A DNA stretch of 64,000 bases from Sphingomonas hengshuiensis (GCA_003240755.1 QFNF01000003.1:62001-126000); one strand, 5' to 3'. Numbered from the stretch's first letter, positions 16,683 to 25,129 are shown. Numbers and translations: made by a program. Notes: generated by a model not told the origin, from the letters alone.

Positions 16683-19085
16683 ATGAAACGCAACATCCGT
16701 TTGCGCCGTCTGACGGGCGGCACCGCACTGGTTGGCACCATGCTGATGGGCACTGCGGCGATCGCGCAAACGACGCCGGCTGCGCCGGCACCGTCGGACC
16801 AGCGTGAGGCCGCGCCGGCCGCCGAGCAGGAAAATGCCGCAACGGACGATATCGTCGTCACCGCGCAATTCCGGGGTCAGCGCGTGCAGGACACGCCGAT
16901 CGCGATCACGGCCGTGACCGGCGACGCACTCGAAGCGCGCGCGCAGACCAGCATCACCGACATCGGCAATTTCGCGCCCAATGTGAACATCCAGCCAGCC
17001 TATTCGTCGTTCGGCAGCGCGATCAACGCGTTCATTCGCGGCGTCGGCCAGAACGATTCCAACTTCGCGCTCGAACCCGGTGTCGGGCTTTACATCGACG
17101 ACATCTATTATGGCGCGACGTTCGGCGCGGTGTTCGACCTCAGCGACCTTGAACGTGTCGAGGTTCTCCGCGGCCCGCAGGGGACGCTGGCAGGAAAGAA
17201 CTCGCTCGGCGGCGCGGTAAAGCTCTATTCGCAAAAGCCGGACGGATCGGGCGACGCCTATGCCGAGGCGACGTTCGGCAGCTATCGTCGCATCGACCTG
17301 CGTGCCGGCTTCGACCTGAAGCTGGCGGACGATCTGTTCATGCGCGTGTCGGGCGTGAGCAAGCATCGCAAGGGCTTTGTCGACCGGCTCGACTATGGCT
17401 GCGTCAATCCGGGGCAGGGGATCGCCGCCTCGCCGCGCGACGGAACCGGCTGCAAGATCGGTACGGAGGGGGATCAGGATCTCAGCGCAGTGCGCGTTGC
17501 GCTGCGTTACGCACCGGTCGGACCGCTCGAGGTGAACCTGGTCGGCGATTATGTCGACGATACCTCGTCGTCGGTCGCGGCGAAGCTGTTGTATGCAGGC
17601 AATCCGAACATCCGGTCCTACGTACCCGGTAGTCCGGCGGGGGGCGTTCCGTTCGACTCCCGTTTCATCACCGGGGCGAAATCCTACACGATCTACAACA
17701 CCTATTCGAACGGCGGCAATTACACGACCGTGTTCGGCACGCCGTATCAGGTGCTGCCCGGCAGCTTCGCCGCCGAACCGCGCAATGATGTCAGAAGCTG
17801 GGGTCTGGCGGGCACGATCGATTATGATCTGGGCAGCGGGCTGCGGCTGAAATCGATCACCGGCTATCGCAAGGCGGACGGTTACAGCACGACCGATCTC
17901 GACGGCTCGCCGCTCGATCTCGGGCTCAACGCGGGAAGCTTCGGCTACGACCAGTTCACGCAGGAACTGCGCCTGAGCGCGCGGATCGGTGATCTGGCGG
18001 ACATCACGCTCGGCGGGTTCTACTATGATTCGAGCAGCTATATCCGGCAACGGGTCGAGTTTCCGACCGTATTGCTCGACTTCCTGACCGATGATCCGAT
18101 ATCGAGCACCAGCAAGTCCGTGTTCGGCCATGCCGAATTCCATCTTGGGCCGGACCTGAACGTGATCGGTGGCCTGCGCTACACCAACGATCGCAAGACC
18201 TACGAATTCTCGCGCCGCAATGCCGATGGCTCGGCGATCAGCGGGGTGCCGCTGACGACCAACTTCACGGTCGCCGGGTTGAACGGCCTGTCCAGCACCT
18301 TCAGTGGCGACCGGGTGGATTACCGCATCGGGTTGAACTACCGCTTCTCGAACGCACTGATGACCTACGCCCAGGTATCGACCGGCTTCAAGGGCGGCGG
18401 CGTCAACCCCCGACCGTACAATGCGGCGCAGGCGCAGTCGTTCGGCCCGGAAACGCTCACCACCTATGAAGTCGGGTTCAAAAGCGACTTCCTCAATCGC
18501 CGGGCGCGGTTGAACGGCGCGGTGTTTCTGAACAAGTATAACGACATCCAGCTCTCATTGCTCGCCTGCCCGGATTCGCCGTGTGCGCTTCCGGCCAACG
18601 CGGGCGACGCCGACGTGTTCGGGTTTGAGCTCGAGGGCAATCTCCAGCCGGTCGACGGCCTGACGTTCAGCGGCACCGTCGGCTATCTCGATTTTGACTA
18701 TACCCGCATCAATCCCGCCACGGGCATCTCCAAGGACGCGGTTGCCCCGTTCGTCAGCCGGTGGACCAGTTCCGCCAGCGTCGAATATGCGCACGACCTG
18801 GGCAGCGGGCGCATCACCCCCCGCGTGGACTGGTCTTATTACACGCGCTTTTTCTTCAATGCCGACAATGGCGTTGGCAGCGACGTGCCGGGACGCAGCC
18901 TGTTCAACGCGCGGCTCATGTACGAAACCGCGGATCGCTTATGGTCGCTCGCGGCAGGCGTGACCAATGTCTTCGACAAGTTCTACTTCGTCGGAAAGAA
19001 CACCAACATCATCGGCTACGGCGTGAACCAGGGCATTCTCGGGCGTCCGCGCGAGTTTTCGGTCACGCTCAAGCGCAAGTTCTAA
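16683..19085 (+). CDS. TonB-dependent outer-membrane receptor
   Basis: An 800-residue receptor. A signal peptide (about residues 1-25, basic start then a hydrophobic run to AAIAQ) is followed by a linker and the TonB-box/plug start DDIVVTAQFRGQRVQDTPIAI. The plug contains the RVEVLRGPQGTLAGKNSLGGAVKL region, and the beta-barrel runs to a terminal Phe (SVTLKRKF), as outer-membrane barrels require. AGGAGG seven bases before the ATG fixes the start; an earlier in-frame start gives no signal peptide. This branch of sphingomonad receptors commonly serves non-siderophore substrates. Placement just upstream of a Rieske oxygenase suggests import of an aromatic, for example a lignin dimer, as DdvT does in SYK-6. 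Confidence 0.93.
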   Translation: MKRNIRLRRLTGGTALVGTMLMGTAAIAQTTPAAPAPSDQREAAPAAEQENAATDDIVVTAQFRGQRVQDTPIAITAVTGDALEARAQTSITDIGNFAPNVNIQPAYSSFGSAINAFIRGVGQNDSNFALEPGVGLYIDDIYYGATFGAVFDLSDLERVEVLRGPQGTLAGKNSLGGAVKLYSQKPDGSGDAYAEATFGSYRRIDLRAGFDLKLADDLFMRVSGVSKHRKGFVDRLDYGCVNPGQGIAASPRDGTGCKIGTEGDQDLSAVRVALRYAPVGPLEVNLVGDYVDDTSSSVAAKLLYAGNPNIRSYVPGSPAGGVPFDSRFITGAKSYTIYNTYSNGGNYTTVFGTPYQVLPGSFAAEPRNDVRSWGLAGTIDYDLGSGLRLKSITGYRKADGYSTTDLDGSPLDLGLNAGSFGYDQFTQELRLSARIGDLADITLGGFYYDSSSYIRQRVEFPTVLLDFLTDDPISSTSKSVFGHAEFHLGPDLNVIGGLRYTNDRKTYEFSRRNADGSAISGVPLTTNFTVAGLNGLSSTFSGDRVDYRIGLNYRFSNALMTYAQVSTGFKGGGVNPRPYNAAQAQSFGPETLTTYEVGFKSDFLNRRARLNGAVFLNKYNDIQLSLLACPDSPCALPANAGDADVFGFELEGNLQPVDGLTFSGTVGYLDFDYTRINPATGISKDAVAPFVSRWTSSASVEYAHDLGSGRITPRVDWSYYTRFFFNADNGVGSDVPGRSLFNARLMYETADRLWSLAAGVTNVFDKFYFVGKNTNIIGYGVNQGILGRPREFSVTLKRKF

Positions 19086-19146
19086 CGGAGATGCCGGCTT
19101 CATCGTACGCGAACGATGCCGGCGCATCCGATTTCGGGAGCGTTAA

Positions 19147-20274
19147 ATGACGACGGCTACTTCAGATCTCGAGCGGGTTCCGGCCCCGCATCTGGGTTCG
19201 GTCACGGCGACGTGGCCGGTCGATGCATGGTATGTGGCGGCCACGCCCGATGAAGTGTCGGACAAGCCGCTGGGCCGGCAGATCTGCGGGCAACGGATGG
19301 TGTTCTTTCGACGCGCCGGCGGGGAGCTTGCAGCGCTCGAGGATTTCTGTCCGCATCGCGGTGCGCCGCTCTCGCTCGGTTTCGTGCGGGGTGACGAGAT
19401 CGTATGCGGCTATCACGGCCTTGCGCTGGGCTGCAACGGCAGGGCGCACAGCATGCCGGGGCAGCGGGTCAACGGTTTTCCCGCCATCCGCTCGTTCCCC
19501 GTGATCGAACGATACGGCTTCATCTGGGTATGGCCGGGCGATCCCGACAAGGCCGATCTCGCGCACCTGCACCACCTCCCCTGGGCGGAAAGCGACGAAT
19601 GGGCCTATGGCGGCGGGCTGTATCATATCAAGTGTGACTATCGGCTGATGGTCGACAATCTCATGGACCTCACCCACGAAACCTATGTCCATGCCGGCAG
19701 CATCGGCCAGAAGGAGATCGACGAGGCGCCGGTCCGGACCCGCGTCGAAGGAGAGGAAATCATCACCAGCCGCATCATGGACGGAGTCAAGGCACCGCCG
19801 TTCTGGCAGATGGCGTTGCGCGGTGCCGGATTGCCGGACGATGCGACGGTCGATCGCTGGCAGGTTTGCCGCTTTACCCTGCCCAGTCATGTGATGATCG
19901 AGGTCGGGGTCGCACTTCAGGGGCATGGCGGCATCGATGCGCCGGTGGACCGCAAGGCGGCGAGCATCGTCGTCGATTTCATCACCCCCGAAACGGAAAC
20001 ATCGCACTGGTATTTCTGGGGCATGGCGCGGCAGTTCGCGGTCGATGACGAGGAACTGACCGCCACGATCCGTCAGGGGCAGGGCAAGATTTTTGGCGAG
20101 GATCTCGACATGCTCGAACAGCAGCAGCGCAACCTGCTCGACTATCCCGGGCGGCGATTGCTGAAGCTGAACATCGATGCCGGTGGTGCCCGTTCCCGGT
20201 TGCTTATCGACCGTGCGATCGCACGTGAAACAGCGACGCCGGCAGCCGCCGAAGAGGCGGCCGTCCGCGCATGA
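19147..20274 (+). CDS. Rieske non-heme iron oxygenase, vanillate O-demethylase-like
   Basis: A 375-residue oxygenase subunit. The Rieske 2Fe-2S ligands are in CPHRGAP and CGYHGLAL (C-x-H ... C-x2-H). The mononuclear-iron site is in DNLMDLTHETYVH, with the later Asp beyond. This organisation, and WYVAATPDEVSDKPLGRQI near the N-terminus, fits the VanA/dicamba-demethylase (DdmC) group that removes methyl from aromatic methoxyl groups. Ferredoxin reductase and ferredoxin genes overlap or follow it, so the system has three components, unlike two-component VanAB. Vanillate to protocatechuate is the step the surrounding pathway needs, but another methoxylated aromatic could be the substrate. Confidence 0.87.
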   Translation: MTTATSDLERVPAPHLGSVTATWPVDAWYVAATPDEVSDKPLGRQICGQRMVFFRRAGGELAALEDFCPHRGAPLSLGFVRGDEIVCGYHGLALGCNGRAHSMPGQRVNGFPAIRSFPVIERYGFIWVWPGDPDKADLAHLHHLPWAESDEWAYGGGLYHIKCDYRLMVDNLMDLTHETYVHAGSIGQKEIDEAPVRTRVEGEEIITSRIMDGVKAPPFWQMALRGAGLPDDATVDRWQVCRFTLPSHVMIEVGVALQGHGGIDAPVDRKAASIVVDFITPETETSHWYFWGMARQFAVDDEELTATIRQGQGKIFGEDLDMLEQQQRNLLDYPGRRLLKLNIDAGGARSRLLIDRAIARETATPAAAEEAAVRA

Positions 20275-21584
20275 GCGCCGCGATTACGGATCCTGGCCAG
20301 GCGCATGTAGCCGCAGCCGTACCGTCGCACTACGATGTTCTGATCGTCGGTGCCGGTCATGCAGGCGCACAGGCGGCGGCGGCGCTGCGGCAGGCGAAGT
20401 TCGGTGGGACGATCGGGCTGCTTGGCGACGAACCATATTCCCCGTATGAGCGCCCGCCTTTGTCCAAGGAGTATCTGTCGCAGAAGAAGCCATTCGATCG
20501 GCTGCTTCTCCGGCCGGAAAACTTCTGGGCAGAGAAACATATCGACTTGCTGCTGGGCCAGCGTGTCGTCGCGCTCGATGCTGCGCAGCATCGCGTGGTG
20601 ACGGAGGCCGGCAAGGCCATAGGATATGGCAAACTGATCTGGGCGGCGGGCGGCGCAGCGCGGCGGCTGACCTGCGCCGGGTACGACGTGGCAGGCGTGC
20701 ACACGATCCGCTCACGTGCCGATGTGGACCTCCTCGTCGGTGAACTGCCACAGGTCGAGGGTGTCGTGGTGATTGGCGGGGGCTATATCGGGCTGGAAGC
20801 GGCGGCAGTGCTGACCGGCGCGGGCCGGGCGGTGACAGTGCTGGAGGCCGCGCCGCGCGTGCTGTCGCGGGTAGCCGGCGCGCCGTTGTCGGCCTTTTAC
20901 GAACGTGAGCACCGCGCGCGGGGCGTCGTCATCCGTACCGGGGCGACGGTCGCCTGTATCGAAGCGGCGCAGGGCAGGGCGACGGGGGTCCGGATGGCGG
21001 ATGGCACGGTCCTGCCGGCCGATATGGTTATCGTCGGCATTGGCATCGTGCCCGCGGTCGGGCCGCTACACGCGGCTGGGGCGGCGGGCGACAACGGCGT
21101 GCTGGTGGACGCGGTTTGCCGCACCAGTCTGACCGATATCTATGCGATTGGTGACTGCGCGCAGCATGTCAATCCGTTTGCCGGAGACACGCCGATCCGA
21201 CTCGAATCGGTGCAGAACGCCAACGATCAGGCGACGACCGCGGCAAAGGCGATCGCCGGAACGCCGGTACCCTATCGCGCGGTGCCGTGGTTCTGGTCCA
21301 ACCAGTACGACCTGCGCCTGCAGACCGTTGGAATCTCCGCTGACCACGATGCGACCGTGCTGCGCGGTGATCCTGATACGCGAACCTTCTCGTTGATCTA
21401 TCTGCGGGAGGGCCGCGTGATCGCGTTGGACTGCGTCAATTCCACGAAGGATTATGTCCAGGGACGGCGGTTGGTGGAGGAGGGCGCGCGCATTCCCGCG
21501 GCGCAACTCGCCGACACGCAGCTTCCGCTGAAGATAGCGGGTATCGAGGCGGACGCCTGCGTCCCGGAGGAGGCAGGCCGATGA
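20271..21584 (+). CDS. FAD-dependent ferredoxin reductase
   Basis: A 437-residue NAD(P)H:ferredoxin reductase of the rubredoxin/putidaredoxin reductase type. It has the FAD-binding VLIVGAGHAGAQAAAAL, the ERPPLSKEYL loop, the NADH-binding VVVIGGGYIGLEAAAVL, and the second FAD motif in TDIYAIGDCA. The C-terminal reductase domain starts near PVPYRAVPWFWSNQYDLRLQ, a typical family element. It overlaps the oxygenase gene by 4 bp and the ferredoxin gene by 4 bp, so it is translationally coupled to both. Its job is to pass electrons from NAD(P)H to the 2Fe-2S ferredoxin. Confidence 0.92.
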   Translation: MSAAITDPGQAHVAAAVPSHYDVLIVGAGHAGAQAAAALRQAKFGGTIGLLGDEPYSPYERPPLSKEYLSQKKPFDRLLLRPENFWAEKHIDLLLGQRVVALDAAQHRVVTEAGKAIGYGKLIWAAGGAARRLTCAGYDVAGVHTIRSRADVDLLVGELPQVEGVVVIGGGYIGLEAAAVLTGAGRAVTVLEAAPRVLSRVAGAPLSAFYEREHRARGVVIRTGATVACIEAAQGRATGVRMADGTVLPADMVIVGIGIVPAVGPLHAAGAAGDNGVLVDAVCRTSLTDIYAIGDCAQHVNPFAGDTPIRLESVQNANDQATTAAKAIAGTPVPYRAVPWFWSNQYDLRLQTVGISADHDATVLRGDPDTRTFSLIYLREGRVIALDCVNSTKDYVQGRRLVEEGARIPAAQLADTQLPLKIAGIEADACVPEEAGR

Positions 21585-21898
21585 GACGCGTCCACCTGAT
21601 TACGCGCGAAGGTGCGGAGCACATGCTCGAAGCCGATGACGGCGTGACGTTGATGGAGGCGATCCGCGACGCCGGCATCGACGAACTGCTGGCGTTGTGC
21701 GGTGGATGCTGTTCGTGCGCGACGTGTCATGTCTATGTCGACGACGATGCGGGCGGCGCGTTGCCGCCGATGGGGGATGACGAAAACGACCTGCTCGACG
21801 CATCGGACCATCGCACCGCGGCCTCCCGACTGTCGTGCCAACTCCCCGTCGCTGCGCTGGCGGACGGGACAAGGATCACGATAGCACCAGACGACTGA
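21581..21898 (+). CDS. 2Fe-2S ferredoxin (adrenodoxin/putidaredoxin type)
   Basis: A 105-residue ferredoxin. Cluster ligands are visible in the loop ALCGGCCSCATCHVYVD (C-x5-C-x2-C arrangement) and the fourth cysteine in RLSCQLPV near the C-terminus. This spacing is that of vertebrate-type 2Fe-2S ferredoxins that serve Rieske oxygenases and P450s. The gene overlaps the reductase gene by 4 bp and completes a three-component electron chain with the oxygenase. A membrane-protein gene follows after 44 bp. Confidence 0.93.
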   Translation: MRRVHLITREGAEHMLEADDGVTLMEAIRDAGIDELLALCGGCCSCATCHVYVDDDAGGALPPMGDDENDLLDASDHRTAASRLSCQLPVAALADGTRITIAPDD

Positions 21899-21942
21899 TC
21901 CCGTTCCTGACCCAGCGACCCCTTTCATGATCGGATGACCCG

Positions 21943-22437
21943 ATGAAGATCGCCTATCATTTTTCGCGCATCCTGTTCGGCGCCTGGTTCCTGTTCTCGG
22001 GAATGTGGCACTTCTTCTGGCCGTGGCTCCAGCCGCTGGGGCATGAGCCCGCTGCGATCGCCTTTACCAAGGCGTTGATGGCCAGCGGCCTGTTCGACTG
22101 GATCAAGGCGCTCGAGGTGGTGACGGGCATCACCTTGCTCCTCAACCGCGCAATGCCGCTGACGATCGTCGCGATCATCCCGATCAACGTCGTTATCATC
22201 TACTGGAACTTCGTGCTTGACGGCGGGATCGTCGATTGGACGTTCGGACTGCTGACAATTGTCTTCAATGCGGTGATGACCTGGCCGTGGCGGGCGTATT
22301 TCTGGCCGCTGTTTGTCTGGAAGGGCAAGCCGCTGCACAGCCTGAAGCCTGTTTGCCCGCCGGTGAACTGGGCTGTGCGACCGGGACTGGAGCCAGTAGG
22401 CAGCACGACCTTGCCCAATGTGGTGGAGCGCCAGTGA
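21943..22437 (+). CDS. DoxX-like small integral membrane protein
   Basis: A 164-residue protein with four predicted transmembrane segments, near residues 8-28, 58-74, 78-98 and 103-125, in a DoxX-like layout (ILFGAWFLFSGMWHFFW, then KALEVVTGITLLLNRAMPLTIVA). It closes the plus-strand receptor-oxygenase gene set, 44 bp after the ferredoxin gene. DoxX-type proteins are linked to quinone or thiosulfate oxidation in some organisms, but family function is loose. A role in membrane delivery or tolerance of the aromatic is only a guess. The gene marks the right edge of the intact catabolic block. Confidence 0.7.
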   Translation: MKIAYHFSRILFGAWFLFSGMWHFFWPWLQPLGHEPAAIAFTKALMASGLFDWIKALEVVTGITLLLNRAMPLTIVAIIPINVVIIYWNFVLDGGIVDWTFGLLTIVFNAVMTWPWRAYFWPLFVWKGKPLHSLKPVCPPVNWAVRPGLEPVGSTTLPNVVERQ

Positions 22438-22572
22438 GGGTCCCCAGGTTTCTCATCCGGGTTTAGAGTCGAACTCGACCGAGTGGAATCGGTGCGGATT
22501 CACACGAGCTTGATTTGGTGGTTCAAGATGCCGACCGGATCGGAGGTGACGTGACCCCGATCTTTCATCCAG

Positions 22573-23168
22573 CGGGAGTCAGAGACCGTCGAGAGCAACA
22601 TGACCGACATGGGGACTGGGAGCTACACCATCATCGGCCAAACGGTCGCAGAGATGATGTGCCTGCCGCTCGATCGCGTCGTGGTGAAGCTCGCGGACTC
22701 GAATTTCCCTGAAGCGTTCGGGGGTGGCGGACAGGGTGGTGCCGCATCCGCCACGGCCGGTGCCTATGCGGCGTGTGTCAAGCTGCGCGAAGCCCGTGGC
22801 GACGAAGCTCGGGTTCAACTCTGCCGATGCCGAGTTCGGCGATGGCGAGGTCCGTGCCGGCAATCGGCGGGCGCCGCTCGCTCAGGCCGCAAAGGACGGT
22901 GCAATCACGGCCGAAGACAAGATGGAATATGGCGACCTGTCGAAGCGGTTCGAGCAGCAGACCTTCGGTGCCCATTTCTGCGAAGTCGCGGTCGATGCCT
23001 ATACTGGCGAAATTCGCATTCGGCGGATGCTCGCCGTCTGCGCGTCCGGACGCATTCTCAACCCCATCACCGCCCGCAGCCAGGTCATCGGCGGTATGGT
23101 CGGCGGTGCGGGCGCGGCGCTGATGGAAGAGCTGGCTATCGACAAGCGCTTCGGTTTCTTCGGCCCAA
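22573..23168 (+). pseudogene. remnant of an aldehyde/xanthine oxidoreductase molybdopterin subunit (PaoC-like)
   Basis: Two overlapping frames together match the C-terminal half of a PaoC/YagR-type molybdopterin-binding subunit. The first frame reads VESNMTDMGTGSYTIIGQTVA and continues to GGGGQGGAASATAG and AACVKLREA. Near 22795 the reading shifts and continues as VATKLGFNSADAEFGDGEVRAGN, then FGAHFCEVAVDAYTGEIRIRRMLAVCASGRILNP and MVGGAGAALMEELAIDKRFGFF. The N-terminal half and the expected C-terminal ending (a HDLAEY-type stretch) are missing, so the gene is truncated at both ends and frameshifted. No iron-sulfur or FAD partner subunit is present. It is a decayed gene. Confidence 0.82.
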
Positions 23169-23484
23169 CTTTCCGTAATCAAGTGCGCCATCAGGAAGGA
23201 CGTCTTACACTTCGACTATTGCTCCCCTGCCAAGCTGGCAAGGTTGGCGGCCGCCTTGGAGCGAGAGTTAGGGCATGAACCTGAGAAAGGTGTGGGCGCG
23301 AGAATGTGCGAACGTCAGGCTTATGAAGCGTTGACGGTTCGCCCACCACTCATCCGAATTCAACGACTTATGCGCGTCTTCTCAGGGTATCGGCCGGCTC
23401 ACCTGCCGAGCTATGTCTGCGGCAATGCCACATAGAGTGGGCTAATGCCAATGCCAGGTGGTGCCAGTGGGCAGAAAGGGGGGG
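23169..23484. other. orphan stretch between the pseudogene and tRNA-Ala
   Basis: The molybdopterin-subunit similarity ends abruptly near 23168. One plus-strand frame stays open from about 23190 to 23435 (IRKDVLHFDYCSPAKLARLAA, then LERELGHEP and a stop after VCGNAT) and has a protein-like composition, but no start codon or ribosome site precedes it and I do not recognise it. It looks like a gene fragment of different origin joined to the remnant. Nothing else is apparent before the tRNA gene. Confidence 0.4.
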
Positions 23485-23560
23485 TGGTGGAGCTGAGGGG
23501 AATCGAACCCCTGACCTCTGCAGTGCGATTGCAGCGCTCTCCCATCTGAGCTACAGCCCC
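23485..23560 (-). tRNA. tRNA-Ala (anticodon CGC)
   Basis: The 76-nt cloverleaf reads on the minus strand. The acceptor stem is GGGGCTG with CAGCTCC, then discriminator A and an encoded CCA (23485-23487). The D arm is GCTC/GAGC. The anticodon stem-loop is CTGCA-ATCGCAC-TGCAG with CGC at positions 34-36. The T arm contains GGTTCGATTCC. The 3' end faces the decayed region and the catabolic block at lower coordinates. Confidence 0.97.
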
Positions 23561-23796
23561 GCCCCGTTCCCGGCATCGCCGGGGCAGTCCCCTTAGCTGC
23601 CCCGAAAAGCGGATGCAACGGGTCTGCTGAGCATTTCCATGAAAATCCTTCGACCGCTGTAGCGCGGCCCTTCGTCGCGCGGGTCGCGGATGGCTGGAAC
23701 CATCGCCGGGGTCGGCACTTGTTCGGGTACGACACGGCAGCATGGCTGCCGCGCCGCGAAAACAGAAACCACATGAACCATCTGCAGGAGATTTTC

Positions 23797-25080
23797 ATGG
23801 GCAATGATCGCTATTCGCGCGATGATGACTGGTCGCGCAACAGCCGGGGCGACGACGGACGCTGGCGGGATGCGGACGATCGCGGACGCGGCGGCTATGG
23901 CTCACAGGGCTATGGTTCACAGGGCTATGGCTCGCAGCGCTATGGCGGCACGTCGGCGCAGGGCGGCGACCGCGACGATCGCAGCCGCGACTATTATGGC
24001 GGTCGCTCGTCCCGCGGATCGAACTATGGTGGCGACCGGGGGCAGGGCTATGGCAGCCGGGACTTCGACTATGGCGATCGTGGCGGCCGGTCGTACGGCG
24101 CGCAGGGCGACCGGTATCGCGGCAGCTACGCCCATGACGGTCATCGTTTCACCGAACAGGACGACCGCGGCTATGGCGGCGATCGGTCCTATGGCCGGGA
24201 TCGCTCCGAGCGTGGGGACCGGTTCTACGGCGACCGGGACCAGGCCGGCAATCGCACCTTCGGCAACTACCGCGACCGGGACAATGACCGCGACCGCGGT
24301 GGCGACCGTTTCCGTGGCGATCACCAGCGCCGGGACCTCGACTATGATGCCGAGGATCGCGGCTTCCTCGCCCGTGCCGGCGACGAGGTCCGTTCGTGGT
24401 TCGGCGACGAGGAGGCCGAGCGCCGCCGCGAACGCGATCAGCGCTACGACGAACAGATGGCGCGCTATGATGACCGGCAGGGCGACGACGCCTATCGCTC
24501 GTGGCGCAACACGCAGGTCAGTGCGTTCGACCGCGACTATGACGAATATCGTCGCGAGAATGCGACGAAGTTCCAGAACGAGTTCTCGGCCTTCCGCACC
24601 GAGCGGCAGACGCAGCGTGACAGCCTGACCCGCGTTACCGAGCATATGGAGGTGGTCGGATCGGACGATGCGCATGTCGGCACCGTCGACAAGGTGCGCG
24701 GCGACCGCATCATCCTGACCAAAAGCGATCCGGATGCCGGTGGCCATCACCATTCGATCCCGTCGCGCTGGGTATCGTCGGTCGAGGACAAGGTGAAGCT
24801 GCGCAAGACCGCGTCGGAGGCCAAGCAGGCATGGCGCGACGAGGAACAGCAGCAGGCGATGTTCGGCGATAGCGCGCAGCAGCGCTATGGCAATGATCGT
24901 TTCGGCAGCGACACGTCGAACAGCAACCGCTCGCAGCAGACCAGTCGTCCTGGCACGTCGGCCACGACGGGTCAGGCGCTGGGTGCGGGGACGTCGACCA
25001 CCGCCGGTACCGGCGTGACCGGCACCGACGCGGACAAGGACGGCACCAACCTCAATCGCAGCTTCCCCGGCACCTATTGA
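23797..25080 (+). CDS. DUF2171 domain protein with a long Gly/Tyr/Arg/Asp-rich N-terminus
   Basis: A 427-residue hydrophilic protein. The first 200 or so residues are low complexity, rich in Gly, Arg, Asp and Tyr, with tandem GYGSQ repeats near residues 34-50. A charged helix-like stretch follows (AERRRERDQRYDEQMARYDD). A DUF2171 domain occupies about residues 290-350 (TEHMEVVGSDDAHVGTVDKV ... ILTKSDPDAG). The tail is Ser/Thr/Gly-rich. There is no signal peptide. AGGAG six bases before ATG 23797 decides the start over ATG 23773. DUF2171 is PRC-barrel-like and is seen in stress-linked proteins; the disordered N-terminus suggests nucleic-acid or surface interactions. Function unknown. Confidence 0.85.
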   Translation: MGNDRYSRDDDWSRNSRGDDGRWRDADDRGRGGYGSQGYGSQGYGSQRYGGTSAQGGDRDDRSRDYYGGRSSRGSNYGGDRGQGYGSRDFDYGDRGGRSYGAQGDRYRGSYAHDGHRFTEQDDRGYGGDRSYGRDRSERGDRFYGDRDQAGNRTFGNYRDRDNDRDRGGDRFRGDHQRRDLDYDAEDRGFLARAGDEVRSWFGDEEAERRRERDQRYDEQMARYDDRQGDDAYRSWRNTQVSAFDRDYDEYRRENATKFQNEFSAFRTERQTQRDSLTRVTEHMEVVGSDDAHVGTVDKVRGDRIILTKSDPDAGGHHHSIPSRWVSSVEDKVKLRKTASEAKQAWRDEEQQQAMFGDSAQQRYGNDRFGSDTSNSNRSQQTSRPGTSATTGQALGAGTSTTAGTGVTGTDADKDGTNLNRSFPGTY

Positions 25081-25104
25081 CCGGTTCGCGGCGGTAACAG
25101 GCGG

Positions 25105-25129
25105 GGGGCTCGGGAAACCGGGCCCCTTT
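25105..25129 (+). terminator. rho-independent terminator of the DUF2171 gene
   Basis: A GC-rich stem, GGGGCTCGG and CCGGGCCCC with one T-G pair, is closed by a GAAA tetraloop and followed by TTT. It starts 25 bp after the DUF2171 stop. Confidence 0.75.

Noticed and set aside
19090..19128. GATGCCGGC occurring twice after the TonB receptor gene, considered as a terminator.
   Set aside because: The copies are direct, not inverted, so they do not form a strong stem; only a short GATGC-CGGC-GCATC palindrome remains.
19147..21898. Assignment as classical two-component VanAB.
   Set aside because: Reductase and ferredoxin are separate proteins here; VanB would be a single fused iron-sulfur flavoprotein.
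23880..23945. Short direct repeats that look like a small repeat array.
   Set aside because: They are in-frame codons for GYGSQ peptide repeats inside the DUF2171 protein, too short and unspaced for a CRISPR array.
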